This document shows positions 23,707-41,324 of a stretch of 64,000 nt of DNA, piece after piece. Origin of the DNA: Hirudinaria manillensis. Taxonomy: Eukaryota; Annelida; Clitellata; Hirudinida; Hirudinidae. Numbering within the stretch: position 1 is the first letter of the stretch; each line of letters begins with the position of its first letter. Both the position numbers and the translations under genes were made by a program. Under the pieces are notes generated by a model. The model saw nothing but the letters and a program-made list of their open reading frames with translations, had not been told where the DNA came from and ran no database searches. Where the stretch lies: the NCBI GenBank assembly GCA_034509925.1, contig CM067527.1:1-64000 (forward strand), read 5' to 3'.

Positions 23707-24522
23707 TTACTTTATTGCAATAATTGAAAATGTGCAGTCGGCCAAATATATGGCTACAAAAAAAATTTGTACAGGAGTGCTGAGAGGAACAATTGGAGTT
23801 GGTTCTGCCTCGATTCGGGTTGGATAACCCTCGCCGGTAGTCGGTACGTTCGACTGACGGAACCTTCTCCTTTTAGTGGGTGGAGGCGATGTCTCCGGTG
23901 TCCCAGGTGAGTCTCTCACCAGGGTTTTCCAAGCCGTGATTCTCGGAGGGATTTCGTAGTACGTGGTTATACTGCATGGGGAATCCTCCATCACGAAGTT
24001 GAAAAGTTGATTCTTCAACTCCGTGAACTTTGCTTGGTCCCACCTTTCGTTCTTCTTTCCGTTCATCCTGAACGAAAATGCATCAATTAAGATGCTCTCA
24101 TCCACGTCGATCGAGGGCAGCAGTCCTAGAAGTTCCCTGACAGCCCGTTTATGCTTTCTTAAAGCATTTTTCAGGTTGAGATTTTTAATCATCTCTGTCA
24201 TTACTTCTATCATCTGTTTCTGGGTATTGACGAAAGGTGGTCGCGGCCCGAATGCTGCGAGTAGTCCTTCAGATGTCTTCGAAGAATCGAGCGAGTATCC
24301 CGCATCGATATAAAATTCCACCTGGATTAGGCGGAAGATTAGATCCGCCGCCTTCCGGTGTTTCTCCCATATTTCAGGAGGGTGGCTCATCGACGGAGCA
24401 CTCCTCTCCGTAGCCTTCTTTGTCACAAGAGGTTTGTTTCTAGGTTTGAATACTCTAGGGGCAGACTTAGTAGATGTCTTATTGTTCTTCAGAGTACCAT
24501 TTGGTCCACGCTTTCTGTCCAT
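23707..24522 (-). CDS. Unrecognised protein of telomeric unit, copy 3 (identical to copy 2)
   Basis: Identical in protein to copy 2, displaced by exactly 970 bases, including the captured tail. Either a very recent tandem duplication or an assembly duplication. No known family recognised; see copy 1 for the visible features. Confidence 0.55.
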   Translation of the reverse strand: MDRKRGPNGTLKNNKTSTKSAPRVFKPRNKPLVTKKATERSAPSMSHPPEIWEKHRKAADLIFRLIQVEFYIDAGYSLDSSKTSEGLLAAFGPRPPFVNTQKQMIEVMTEMIKNLNLKNALRKHKRAVRELLGLLPSIDVDESILIDAFSFRMNGKKNERWDQAKFTELKNQLFNFVMEDSPCSITTYYEIPPRITAWKTLVRDSPGTPETSPPPTKRRRFRQSNVPTTGEGYPTRIEAEPTPIVPLSTPVQIFFVAIYLADCTFSIIAIK

Positions 24523-24660
24523 CTTTATTCAAATTAAAATACTGGAACGATGGTATTAGATAAGGTTAGGGTTAAGAGAAATTAAAAAGCATTTTTCCTT
24601 CCCTTTCTGGGAACTATTGCTTAGGTGCTTTTAATTGAGATGTATTGCTAGTTTATTTAT

Positions 24661-24748
24661 CAGTTCTTTGGAACGATTACTTTATTGCAATAATTGAAAA
24701 TGTGCAGTCGGCCAAATATATGGCTACAAAACAAATTGGGTATCATTA
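24661..24748 (-). repeat. 88-bp copy of the receptor gene's 3' flank
   Basis: Bases 24,661-24,748 are identical to 25,051-25,138, the downstream region of the nicotinic-type receptor gene. Shorter copies (~68 bases) lie at 22,721 and 23,691. The segment includes AATAAA on the - strand. From 24,749 to about 24,880 the sequence is AT-rich, with no gene. Confidence 0.9.
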
Positions 24749-24890
24749 TTTGTGAAAAATAATTGTTTTCTCCCTAAAGATTGTTTCGAAGGGAAATTAT
24801 TTCCGTCTATTAGTTTTTTCCTTATTGAATCCTGATATTTAAATTAAGACTACTGGAACGAAAGTGGAAGTACAAGCTTTTTAATTTCTC

Positions 24891-24997
24891 TTAACCCTAA
24901 CCCTAACCTAACCCTAACCCCTAACCCTCTTTATTTTTTTCTCTAACCCTAACCCTAACCCATTTATTTCTCCTTTCTGAACCCTAACCCTAACCCT
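24891..24997 (-). repeat. Three CCCTAA tracts split by tiny tails
   Basis: CCCTAA tracts at 24,892-24,928, 24,944-24,960 and 24,981-24,997 are separated by 15-20 base T-rich tails (for example TTTATTTCTC). These resemble the last bases of the element end TTTTTAATTTCTCTT at 24,880. This looks like repeated abortive insertions at a telomere. 24,998 onward is the 3' flank of the receptor gene. Confidence 0.8.
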
Positions 24998-25070
24998 CTA
25001 GTATTATGTGTTTCATTTGTATGTTATAAACAAATAAAATGCATTGGAATCAGTTCTTTGGAACGATTAC

Positions 25071-25076
25071 TTTATT
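25071..25076 (-). terminator. Likely poly(A) signal of the receptor gene
   Basis: AATAAA on the - strand, 161 bases after the stop codon at 25,237. This hexamer is in the segment copied into the 970-bp units. Confidence 0.5.
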
Positions 25077-25236
25077 GCAATAATTGAAAATGTGCAGTCG
25101 GCCAAATATATGGCTACAAAACAAATTGGGTATCATTAGCAATGTATGAAAACTTGAAAAATTGAGTGAAAGAGAATTTCACACATTCACACTTCTTTTA
25201 AATAGTTGCAACTAATGACATTAAGCGGATCAAAGT

Positions 25237-28200
25237 TCAAGCCTTGTCAATAACAGGTATTTTGAAAAATCGTGATGTCGTCAGAGGATGGAAAAGAAGC
25301 ATTGTTGTACCAATGATGAAGAACAGACAGAGCCAAAAGAAAAATCTATCGCATACGGCAGCCATGTGGGCCCAGTCCTTGGAGTAGTTAATCTGTTTAT
25401 TCGGAAATTCATCTTTTCCAGATTTAGGGCTCCCATGTCCCTGTAACGTTTCTTTTTCAACGATGTCAACCTTTGAATTACAACGGTATCGAAGTGCATA
25501 GTTTCCGCTGTTGGCAATATTAGAGTCATGTCGTTTCAAATCTTCAGCACATGAATCCGATGAATTTTTGAATTCTTCGTGGATATAAGGTAGCTGTTTA
25601 GATTTTTCCTCATAAACATTAGTTTTCCTAGAAGTACGTTCCCATGCAGAATTATTAACTCGGTCAGAATAAAAATCTGTTTGCTGTTCAGCAGTTTTTT
25701 TGGTGTTAGCATAATTCAACTTTGCATCGGTTTTATCAATCGCTACCCTTCCAGCTGCAGTTGAAATTGAGGACAAAGCGGGACTATGACCTAGCGCTGC
25801 ACTTGATTTATCTATTTTCATGTCCAATGTAAGGGCATCACCGACACGGCCGTCTGCTGGTGAGACGATGGCGGAACTAATGTCGAGAGATTTTGATCTT
25901 GACATTTTATTCCCAATGATGCGGTCATTTCTTTCACTTTCATCTGTTGTGATGGTGCAAGCTCTGAAAATATCGTAACAAAGCAATGTTACAGGGGCTG
26001 CTAAAAAAAAGATCGTCTATTTTATGTTATATAGACTTATTATACATGTGTATATACATGAGAATAATATGAAGAACCTGAGCACTTTGACATTTGTCCT
26101 TCTATTTCTTGGGTCATAAGAAGACATAATATTCAGTTCTTCGTCCTCTTTCAAGTACTCCGAAGATCTTTCATCATCGCTTCGTTTTTGGCTGGACTTC
26201 GGTCCATCTAAACAGTACAAACACCACGAAAGACTGCCCTCTCTTTGTTTCTTCACACTGTAGTTAGTAAAATTGTTTGTTAACTGGCCATGAATATTGA
26301 GATGAAATGCACTAGAATAAAGTACTATATGGTTTCATACATAAGTAGTGCTAAAATTGAAGTTCTTCTGATTAGAAAAGTACGTCTGGCTTAACATGAT
26401 TTTATTAATTATATGCTTCTGTTTGTTTAAACCGCTAATGAACGCATTAGTTAGCGACTTGATTAAAGAAGAAGCACAATCGAACGCGTCGATTCACAAA
26501 AGAATGGCAAAATGTGTACGAATTTATAAAATTAAAAACCTAATTTCAAGTCATAAATATACTCATAAATGAACAAACTTTACAAAGGTGGTATTCTCGG
26601 CAGAATTTCTCCCAATACCCATGCACAGAATCTTGGCTACATGGTCCATCACCAACTTTTTCAACCACTTTGGTACTGGTCTGTCCTTCCTTTCGTAAAG
26701 ATTTCCGACAAGAACAGTGGCCACCATAGCAAGAGTCGTTATGGCCATTGTGCAGGTTAAGTAAATTCCTGGAATCACATAACTGCTGATTAATATTTAT
26801 TACGTTGATTAATATTAATGTTATCCAATATAGCATAGAATTAGCTAAATGGCGCATAGAAGTTGTTATTGGAAATAATTTAACAAACCATGCGTTTATT
26901 TTTTAATTTGCAAGTGCAGCTCATTTTTATTCATTTAAATATACATTAATGAACATCAGATACTTGAGTGTTATTCAGTTGATAAGGATGTATTTTTTAT
27001 TAAAAAAATATTTTCTTTATCACCATTTCCTTAAAGGAGATATACAAACAAATTACCGTTTGGTTCAGACTCACAGTGATCGGAATTTTATTAAACGCGT
27101 TCTTAGTTCGAGCATAAAACAGAATAACTACACAAAGGACGTGATACAGGGTCAGAAACAGATTTACCACAACACTAATCCTTAAAGGTCATAAACAGAT
27201 TTGAGGCGACAGATAATATGAACGTTTGAAATCATACGGACGAAAGCGCAATTAACGGTGCATCTGAGATGACATAAGAAACTAACCTAGAAGAGGTATG
27301 TGATCAGATGTCCTTGGCACGGTGTCGGCCACGTTGACTAAAAATAGCCGGAAGGACAATAGGGCAGCAACTCCAATATGGACTTTCTGAGAAGGTACAC
27401 AATAGAAAAGTGACAGCAGGACTGCCGAGGTCAACAGACCAGGAAGTATGACATTCATGACGTAGAAAGTCTGGCGCCTGCGTAATTCTACGGCGAAGGA
27501 TATGTAGGAGAACCTCTGTTTAGGGCAACATTCGAATGCGAACTCATTTCTCTGTGCGTCTGTATCTATCACCTGCAGGTTAAACAGCTTAATCGTCGCA
27601 GCTAATCAATTTTATGTTAACTCTAATCAAATTCGTATCATATATCCGATTGTTAACACGATCGAGTCGGATGAATCGAATTTAATGACCGTATTTCTGG
27701 CATATGATTAGATTAAGATCAACTTTATGGTTTGCTTAAGGAACAAAATGGCGTTTATTTTGAATATAAAGGTTTCGCAAACGAACCTGCCATTCTCCAT
27801 TCTTTTCATAGGCATCCATCCTGATGTTCTTCTCATCTGTGGTAAGATTCATTTTCGTCGTGTGATAAGACCAAGCGCCGAATTTAATCTCGCATCTAAA
27901 TGGGATCATTACTCACTCCATCAATTTAATTAACATTAACATCTTCTATAACAAATTACTAAATGAAAGCAACGATTATTGTAGCGAATTTAGTTAACAC
28001 TACCTTTGGGTGTCGAAAGGATAAAAAGTAATATCAATACTGCACATGGTTTTAAAGATGCCTCCTGGTTCCCACCTCAGAAAGCCATCAGCCCTTAAGG
28101 TTGCCTGGAACTCGACATATTCACCATATATGCTTTCAGCGCTGGAAGAGAAAATAGTTGCGAATTATAAAATATTGCAAATTATGGCGCTTTCCGTTTC

Positions 28201-31200
28201 ATTATCTTAGAATTTCCCTTTTTTTCTATTTATAGTTTTATATTTATCGATTATATCAATGACAATTCTTCAAATGTTTGCCGCAATTATAACTTGCATC
28301 GTCCTATAAAACGTTACTCTAATTTCTCCACAAAGAAGAGCTTTCCAGAGGAAACAGTTTCTGCTCCCTTGGGACAAGTTCCCGGAGGTGCAAAACGAAT
28401 GAATGAATGAATGTTGGACTGTGAGCCTTTTAATAGTTCACAGTATTTACAGTTCGTGAAGATCAAATTAAATACTTTTAATTGTACAGCAATTGTAGAT
28501 AAATTATATTAGCCTTTTAAGCTGCCAAATTACATTTCATTATTTGTAAAGCCTACCGAATATCGCATAAATGACGTCTACAACGTTCTTGTTTGAACTC
28601 TTGCTTTTGAGAGTTAAATAATGATTAAATAGGTTCATGTAGTTAATGAAAGTCATTCGATCTAGTTGATTAGTATTTCAAAATTAAAGGTTATATTGAC
28701 CAACCCGTTGATAACGGCGAATTCGGGTTTCCAAATATTTTCTCCTTTCACTACCACTTCATCCAGCTGACTTATGTCACGAGACCACGTGAGCCTTTCA
28801 TCCCTCCATTCCTGGTGATGAAAATTCAAGGATTTATTGCATTGTAGGCTGGCATTATTTTTTTCGCCACAATGTTGCATCTTCAACAATCGACTTGAAT
28901 TAACTGTCGATGGAATCTTTGGAAAAGATTTTTAACTACTGCAATGCTTTATGATTTAATAAATTCAGGAGTCGACGAAAAAATTGCGACAAACTTAAAA
29001 AATAATAGCTTTAAGCATTTAAATTTCATCAAAACTTATTATCTTCAATAACGGGTTCAACGGCTACAGACGGGATTTCTTAAAAAGTAAAATGAAAAGT
29101 TTTGAGATCCATGCAAAGAAATTTAAAATAATTTTATTTTAAATAAAAATTAGCAAATACGATTTATAACACTGCAAATTTAAATGCATTCTTAGGCAAT
29201 TAATCAAAGAAAGAGCAAAGTTCGGCGTATATTTTTCCAGCATTATCAATATCATCACCGCCTGTTTACAATTCATTCACCAAAGCCGAGTCTAAATCCC
29301 ATCAGCGTCGCAGCACGTTGGAGTATTAGATTTCATATCGGACTGATGGTTTCATCAGCGTATCTAAGAATTTATTCCTCTTATTCTACAAGTTTTCCAC
29401 TAAAATTAGTTTGTATAAAATGCTCAGCTTTGATAGAAAATGAAAAGATATGTGTTTTTGTTTGCTAATATTGCTATCAGGAATGTAAAACTGACCTAAT
29501 AATATTTCAAGTTATTTCATATTACGAAAAGACAAACTTACCAAGATTAAGAATCCTGTTGATGTCAGGATCTGATTTCTTACATTCTGTCGAGCAAATC
29601 GTTAAAATCATAATGATAATTTCCAAGCTAATTTATTGTAGCTCGATTTAACATCATCACTGAATGCCGAAAAGCTAAAAATTTACATTTATTTAAGAAA
29701 GGAAAATTTCAAGACATATAACGTCATCCCCTCTCTTTCCATGCACATCTCTCCAATCTAGCGGAAAAGAAAGATAAGGATCTGTGGACGCATAGAAAAA
29801 GGAAAGTTCTAAGGTTTTGTTTTTTACTTATTCGTTATTATTATTATTATTATTTTTATAATTATTAAAAAAAAGAATCAGTTTAAATTTGGAAAATGCT
29901 TATTTCTGACAATCAAATAATAAAGTATTTTTGGCCAACGTCTTCAAACTATGTAGTTTTGGATTTTAAATTAGAAACCTAAGCATCAAGCAGAAACTGC
30001 CACACTCTCTAATACATTCTGCCACGACTATTAATGGCTATTACTTGACAGTAGGTTTGTGAGGGTACTTCATATTTAATAACATTTTAATTTTTATTCT
30101 GTTCAATAAAATTTAAATAGCATGGTTAATTTTAGACAATCTCTTTAATAAAAGTGCTCATAAATTAAAATTAAAATATCACAAACTTCATTTTTTGTAC
30201 GAACTTAACAAATTCGGATCGTAATTTTTAATCGAAAAATTCAAGAACGCTTAATGGATCGCCTGAAACAGGCAATCTGGTTTATAACAGAATTTTACGA
30301 AAGCAGTTACGTGACTTACATTATTGCCTTGGTCGGCGTGCAATTTTATTTCAGATGCTGTTAAAGTGCGAAGAATGATAAAGTGATAAGAGTTGTAATA
30401 CAAGTTAATTTTCGGTGTCAGAATTGATATTATTAATAATATTATTATTATTATCATCATCATCATTCCTTTTTTTTAAATTGTGTTGTAAATACTTAGT
30501 ATGCCTGTGATAAGAAAATCATTTATATTCGTTATAAGTTGATTATGCGACTGGAGCTCAATTGTGATTCAATTATTCATTGGAATCAAGCTCTTCCTCC
30601 GTTGCTTATGGCAACGTGAATATTGGAACGACCGCAATCAAGAGTAGAAATGGTTTGCGGTAACGATATCAAATACCGGCGAAGTCGGTCAAGTTGTGAT
30701 AAAGATTACAATTATCAATTATTTTACTCATTAATTATTACTTTCAAATAGTCTACTCCAACAAAAATTGTTTAATTAAACGTAACGAGTCTTGATAAAA
30801 AAATTTCTGGTCATCCATAAATTATTAATGATCGCAATTTATCTTTGCTTTTAGATTTGACTCGTTAACATATTAAAATATAGTTTGATACAATTTCTAA
30901 ATTATTAAATATAATCATTGAGCAAACTTCATATCCACAGCAACGTCGTCTTCGTTTGACAATTTCACGGTCTTAAAGTTCCATGCAAAAATTCTTTTTC
31001 CATTCCAGGCAAAATTTTATCATTGTTATTATTATTATTTTTTTTTTTTTATTATTTTGGTCATCAGCATTTATTCATATAGAGCTGTTCACACTTCATT
31101 TACCCTTCCACATCGTTGATAATTCTATCGAGATTAACAACATGATAATTCGACGAGAACTGAACGAATAAAATATAAATGTAACAAAACTTCGACTTCA

Positions 31201-32153
31201 AAAATATCTTCAAGTCTGGGACAAAAGTTGTACGGAATTGGACCAGGAATAAAGCACACAGATGGAAATTTGATAAGCAAGAATATACGGCGATGACATT
31301 CTTTAAGAATGAACTGATTCTTTTTTATCAACTCGTGCTAAATGTATTCTATTTAGATATTAAAATAATTCTAAAAACTTTAATAATGGCAGATACAGAA
31401 GTGGTGTTTATGCATGTACGAACATACGATATTTCCCAACTGTCATGATAAATTATTTTTGATTCATTAATAAAAAAAAACACTCGATTTGTATTTGTTG
31501 AATCATATATAATATGAAGTAAAAAACACACAAATTTACCAGCTCTTGGATTTGAAGCAAAGAGAATTTTAAATTGACGAAAACTGTTGCTGATGAATTG
31601 AGGACCGGTCTTGCCGATGGATTGTAATTGGAAAATAAATAGGATAAAAGATTCTCTTCGTCTGATATCGTAAATGGTGACCTCTTGTATGGCCATGCCT
31701 TTTCGAGCGAACTTGCTTCGATCAAACTCCGAGATGCTGGATTGTCCAATGGATAGTAGTCATCTTTTATTTCATGTTGAGAGTCACTTGGAATGACCAG
31801 CCACCAAGGTATTTCACCAACAATACTTTCGCTGATATTAGGAAAGGATTGATGAGGCGAGGATGCTTCGAAAAATGTTCATGTTTTGTTATTAGGAGGA
31901 TATTCGTAACACATTGATATTTACATTTAGGGTTACGGTTAATTTTTAATACAGCGATTATCGCACTAAACGAACGTATCTTCAGTTCTTTTCCAGCCAT
32001 CTATTTCGAAAATGTTCACAATTTTCCACAATTCATAACGTTAGATAACAAAAATAGTTCGTTAAATTTATAAAAATTAGTCACAATTATCCAACTAGCT
32101 AACCAACCTTTAGACATAAGAACAAGGACAGCCAAAGATAACTCCAACAGCAT
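25237..32153 (-). CDS. Nicotinic-type Cys-loop receptor subunit, alpha-like
   Basis: Ten exons with matching phases: 32153-32108, 31865-31540, 29586-29542 (45 nt, like the conserved nAChR exon 3), 28811-28705, 28141-28004, 27895-27787, 27572-27287, 26768-26584, 26250-26078, 25963-25237; 713 residues. A signal peptide (MLLELSLAVLVL) leads to a ligand-binding domain with a WRDERLTW loop, the Cys loop CSIDITFYPFDTQRC and the vicinal pair FECC, which marks an alpha-type subunit. Four membrane helices follow: M1 near 27,430, M2 with QKVHIGVAALLSF, M3 at 26,760 and M4 near the C-terminus, with a ~280-residue cytoplasmic loop. Such subunits form pentameric ligand-gated ion channels in the plasma membrane. 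Oddities: most aromatic ligand-box residues are changed (W55F, Y93I, Y190F, Y198F; the loop B Trp is kept) and M2 has His at 2', Arg at 12' and Asn at 17'. The junction at 31865 is the weakest. Confidence 0.9.
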
Positions 32154-33307
32154 TTTAAGCGAAAATGTTTTTGCTATGAAAGTTTTTATGAAATAAAAAT
32201 AATAACGCGAAAGAATAACGAGCTCGTGAAACCCTCGTAACCTAAAGGATTAATCGTGACCATCTACACAACTCTAACTAGTATTTGTTTGATGTAGAAA
32301 CGCTTTTAACGTTGTTTAATACACCTTCAATAAAGGCTTATTAAGTTGATTTAGTACTACCAACATTTACATGTAAAACGCACCATATTTTCTTTATAAC
32401 CCATTTAGCTATAGATTGTTCAGAAACAGTTTCTTAGTATTATCTGCAAATAACTTGTAGAAATTGAGAAATTATGTGAGTGTATCCCCTTAAAAAGATA
32501 TGAACAAAAATAAGCTCAGTCTGTTGCAGCGAGGAAAGCATGAAGAGGGCGCGAGCTGCTTTTAAATCTTAGGACCTGGTTTGCTGGAGTTGAGCGATAA
32601 TGGAATAGATGCGCATCTCCACGGAAGGGAGGTTTTCTTTTTTTTTTTTTTTTAATTCTTCATTTCCCCTTTTCTCCACTTTTGTCTCTCTTCCAATTGT
32701 TTTCTGCGTCCACAATTCTTAAAATATATTTTTTGCAAAAATTTAAAAATTAAATTTCAATAGCGATTAAATGTCGTGCTAAAGTTATTAAATAAGACAT
32801 TGAAGTTTTTAGATGGGATAGAATATTCTCGGCCGAGGATTCCGAGATGTTTGCAACGATGTCTATCAATTGATGTTGTTGAAAATACGCTACGTGAACA
32901 AGAGCAGCGTGGGCACACAACAATAATGCTCGATCATCCGACTCAGTCCCAACTATTGCAGTAATTGTGCTTATGCTATCACAAGCAGTAACAACATTAT
33001 AATAAGTTGAATCGCAGAAGATCCAGTTATGTTATCTTTTACAATCAAACTGGAGTCATCAAATGCAATTTTACGCTCAGTTTTAAAAAATACTTGTTAT
33101 GCTCATGTACATGATGCTCATTTTCTATATGCTCGCTAGGTTATTTATGGAATAAATTTAGAAAATATACAGCTATGGCCATCATGCTAGTCACAACCAG
33201 GGTTAGGGTTAACGTTCATTAATTCATGCGTACATAAAATGTTTCATTAATGCAATTGTGAAGGTGGTCGTTGAAAGATATATAAGTAACAATTAAATTA
33301 ATTATCA

Positions 33308-33338
<31 letters not shown>

Positions 33339-35315
33339 CAGTTGATCAACTTTGTGACCGAAATTTTGAAATGTAAATGTTCTGAAATAAAAATCTATAC
33401 TTTGTCGGATATACAGATTGCCAGTATAAAACTTAATGATTATTTTATCACTTTCTCTAAAACTCACTTTATACAACAAATTTATTCAATTTAAAAAAAA
33501 ATTTAAATTGGTTAGCCATACAATTCCTCGGCCTCGCGCTGAAATTCCAGTTTGAAAAAATGGACAGCAATTGGCAAACAACAAAACTCTAGAAATTTTA
33601 AAGCCATATTGCGAACGCATTCTATAGACGTGGTGGATACGACCCAATAAGTACTCTCAAGAAACATCGTCCCGATACTTACAATTACAATTATCTGTAC
33701 TCTCCTCCTGTTTGTTAGTAACCACCCCACTTATTACAGCTTCTAAACAGTGGTAACAGCCTCAACAAATGCAAAACATAAGCAAAACATAAGCAAAACA
33801 TATTTACATCACATTCTCAGCCAAACATCTTTCTCCATCAAGTACGATTTAATCACAATTTCTTCTTCAAATAAATTATATTATGACTGAGACCTCCCCC
33901 CTTAAAAATAATCAAATAAAAAGGTTACACAAAATTAATTATAAATCAAGACAAAGAATGTCTAAAAAATTTCAGTAGGATAAGATTTATTATGAAAAGT
34001 TTGTTACCAATTGCCAACAAAAGTTTAATAATTCAAAACTAAATGAAAAAAAGTTGACTTTTCAGCCTCCATTGAAATGAAGAAAAATGTCAAGAAATCA
34101 AAGAAATAAAAATCTCTTCTCGCGACCACAAGAATCTAGCAATATTTCCTCGACAAGCAATCGTTCCATTCGAAAGCATTTCGCGAAGGGCAAAGAAAAA
34201 AAGAACTTCCGGTGAAAAGTCTCCCCTCGTCTCCGCAGAGAATCGAAATCGAGACTCCGCCGTGCCGACGGAACGCGGGGCGAGCCGCGATCGAAGGGGC
34301 ACGAGCGACCGCGAATCGTTAATACTGCACAATACTGTCACTCCTGAAGTTGTTTTTCTTGCTTCTAGAAATAAATTATATGAAGTACAAATCGTGTTAT
34401 TAAAGCTGATGCGTTGTCTTGCACGAGCCATTAATCGATCCGATGTACATAATTAAATACAATCATACGATCGTTGCACGAGTTTGCATTTTGTACATGG
34501 TACGTACATAATTCAATACTGCAAGTACAGTGCTGAGGAAACAACCAGAAAACAAATGTGTGACTTAAAACCATTTGACATATTTGAAAAAGACAGTTTT
34601 TACAGTCAGCGTTGGGGTTAGGGTCCCTTCCACAAATTAATTTGTCTTTATTGCTGTACAAAGAAATTTTCAACATCAAGAACAGAAAGACAAATAAAAG
34701 CGGTCACAACGTGAGTACTTAGAAACATTATAAAGGACGCATCCTCGACGTTAAACTAGATGTTGCAAAGATCGGTTGCGGTCACGAGCGGACGAAATGC
34801 CAGTCGCGTCGCTCGTGATGCAAAGAAACTTTTTAAACCAGAAAAATTGCAATAAATAACGGCGCCGCCGACGAACGATTTCGATCGGCAGACGGTCGCG
34901 ACGATGCGACGATCGTAACAATACTTCTGGAATAAGAAACTTAAACGACTACTCATTTTTATCAACTCTTTACAAGCCTAACCCTGTACTCGTGACAGTA
35001 CCAAAAAACAAAATATTTCACTCTCAAAATAAAATACAACCAAAGATGATGACAATTGAAATTAATTATGGCATAGCCTCTGTAAATGTGATAACGAGAT
35101 CACAAATGAAGGTTAACTAAACAAACTTTTGCATCAATTAATGTCGAGAGCAAAACACTGAAAATCAGAGAAAACTGCAGGCTTTGCACGAGTAATGGGA
35201 AAGAGGCATCGCAGATATTGCATCGCAGTGCCTCTGCAGTTCGACTCCGTTCCTCGTTCGCTCCTTCCATCCCTCTCGCACTCCTTTCATCCCTCTCGCA
35301 CTCCTTCCCTCGAGA
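32154..35315. other. Intergenic region between receptor and PFK-2/FBPase-2
   Basis: No gene is assigned. Contents: a T-run at 32,639-32,653; a two-unit TTAGGG stub at 33,199-33,212; a (TTA)n microsatellite at about 33,304-33,340; and CpG-rich islets at about 34,100-34,310, 34,760-34,960 and 35,190-35,310. The first two islets are open on the - strand after plausible acceptors (ATTGTGCAG, TTATTCCAG) and may be alternative 3' exons of the gene to the right, but I recognise no domain. A - strand frame at 33,512-33,730 is also unassigned. Confidence 0.5.
33199..33212 (+). repeat. Two-unit TTAGGG stub in unique DNA
   Basis: AGGGTTAGGGTTAA, far from the arrays. A similar stub lies at 62,995-63,007. 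Both are followed by AAC. Confidence 0.6.
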
Positions 35316-40937
<5,622 letters not shown>

Positions 40938-41324
40938 TACAAAAGAAAAAGCTTCCAAAAGACGAAAATGCTATCCGTATCAAAACTGGCGAAATTATTC
41001 TGAGCTTTTTGCGCGATTTTGAAGGCCGATCATGTATCACGCGGCGTTCACGCTCACGACACGTGATTCAGGAACGGTTGTGCTTGTGAACCATTGGTCT
41101 TCAGCTTGCCATACCCCAAGCATTTTACTTGCGATTTTTTAAATGTACCAGCTTAATACCCTATATATTCATATAAGCATTCGTGTGTGCATAATGCAAT
41201 TTTCGTTGCTAAACTTTTTTACTTTGCAAAAATCTTTTAGCAATAAATACACAACTCACTGCGATGAAATCCGTTGTCGCCGCCTTGGATTTCCTGATGC
41301 ATAATTCTCTTATTTCTTCTTTAG
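40938..41324. promoter_or_regulatory. Presumed shared promoter region of two divergent genes
   Basis: Lies between the start of the - strand PFK-2/FBPase-2 and the first found exon of the + strand RUN/PTB gene. It contains a CpG-richer patch at about 41,010-41,080 (ACGCGGCGTTCACGCTC). No clear TATA box. The missing 5' exon of the RUN/PTB gene may lie here. Confidence 0.35.

Larger units (their letters stand above)
22613..24574. repeat. 970-bp tandem units
   Basis: The ATG positions 22,582, 23,552 and 24,522 are spaced exactly 970 bases apart. TTAGGG stubs (GGTTAGGGTTAA) recur at about 22,623, 23,593 and 24,563. On the - strand each unit reads: CCCTAACC, leader CTAATACCATC, ORF, captured flank with AATAAA, GCTTTTTAATTTCTCTT, CCCTAACC. 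Confidence 0.85.

Noticed and set aside
22273-24313. + strand frames opposite the 970-bp units (for example 23,053-23,343)
   Set aside because: Shadows of the - strand ORF. The - strand frame is longer, starts after a shared leader and carries the charged segments.
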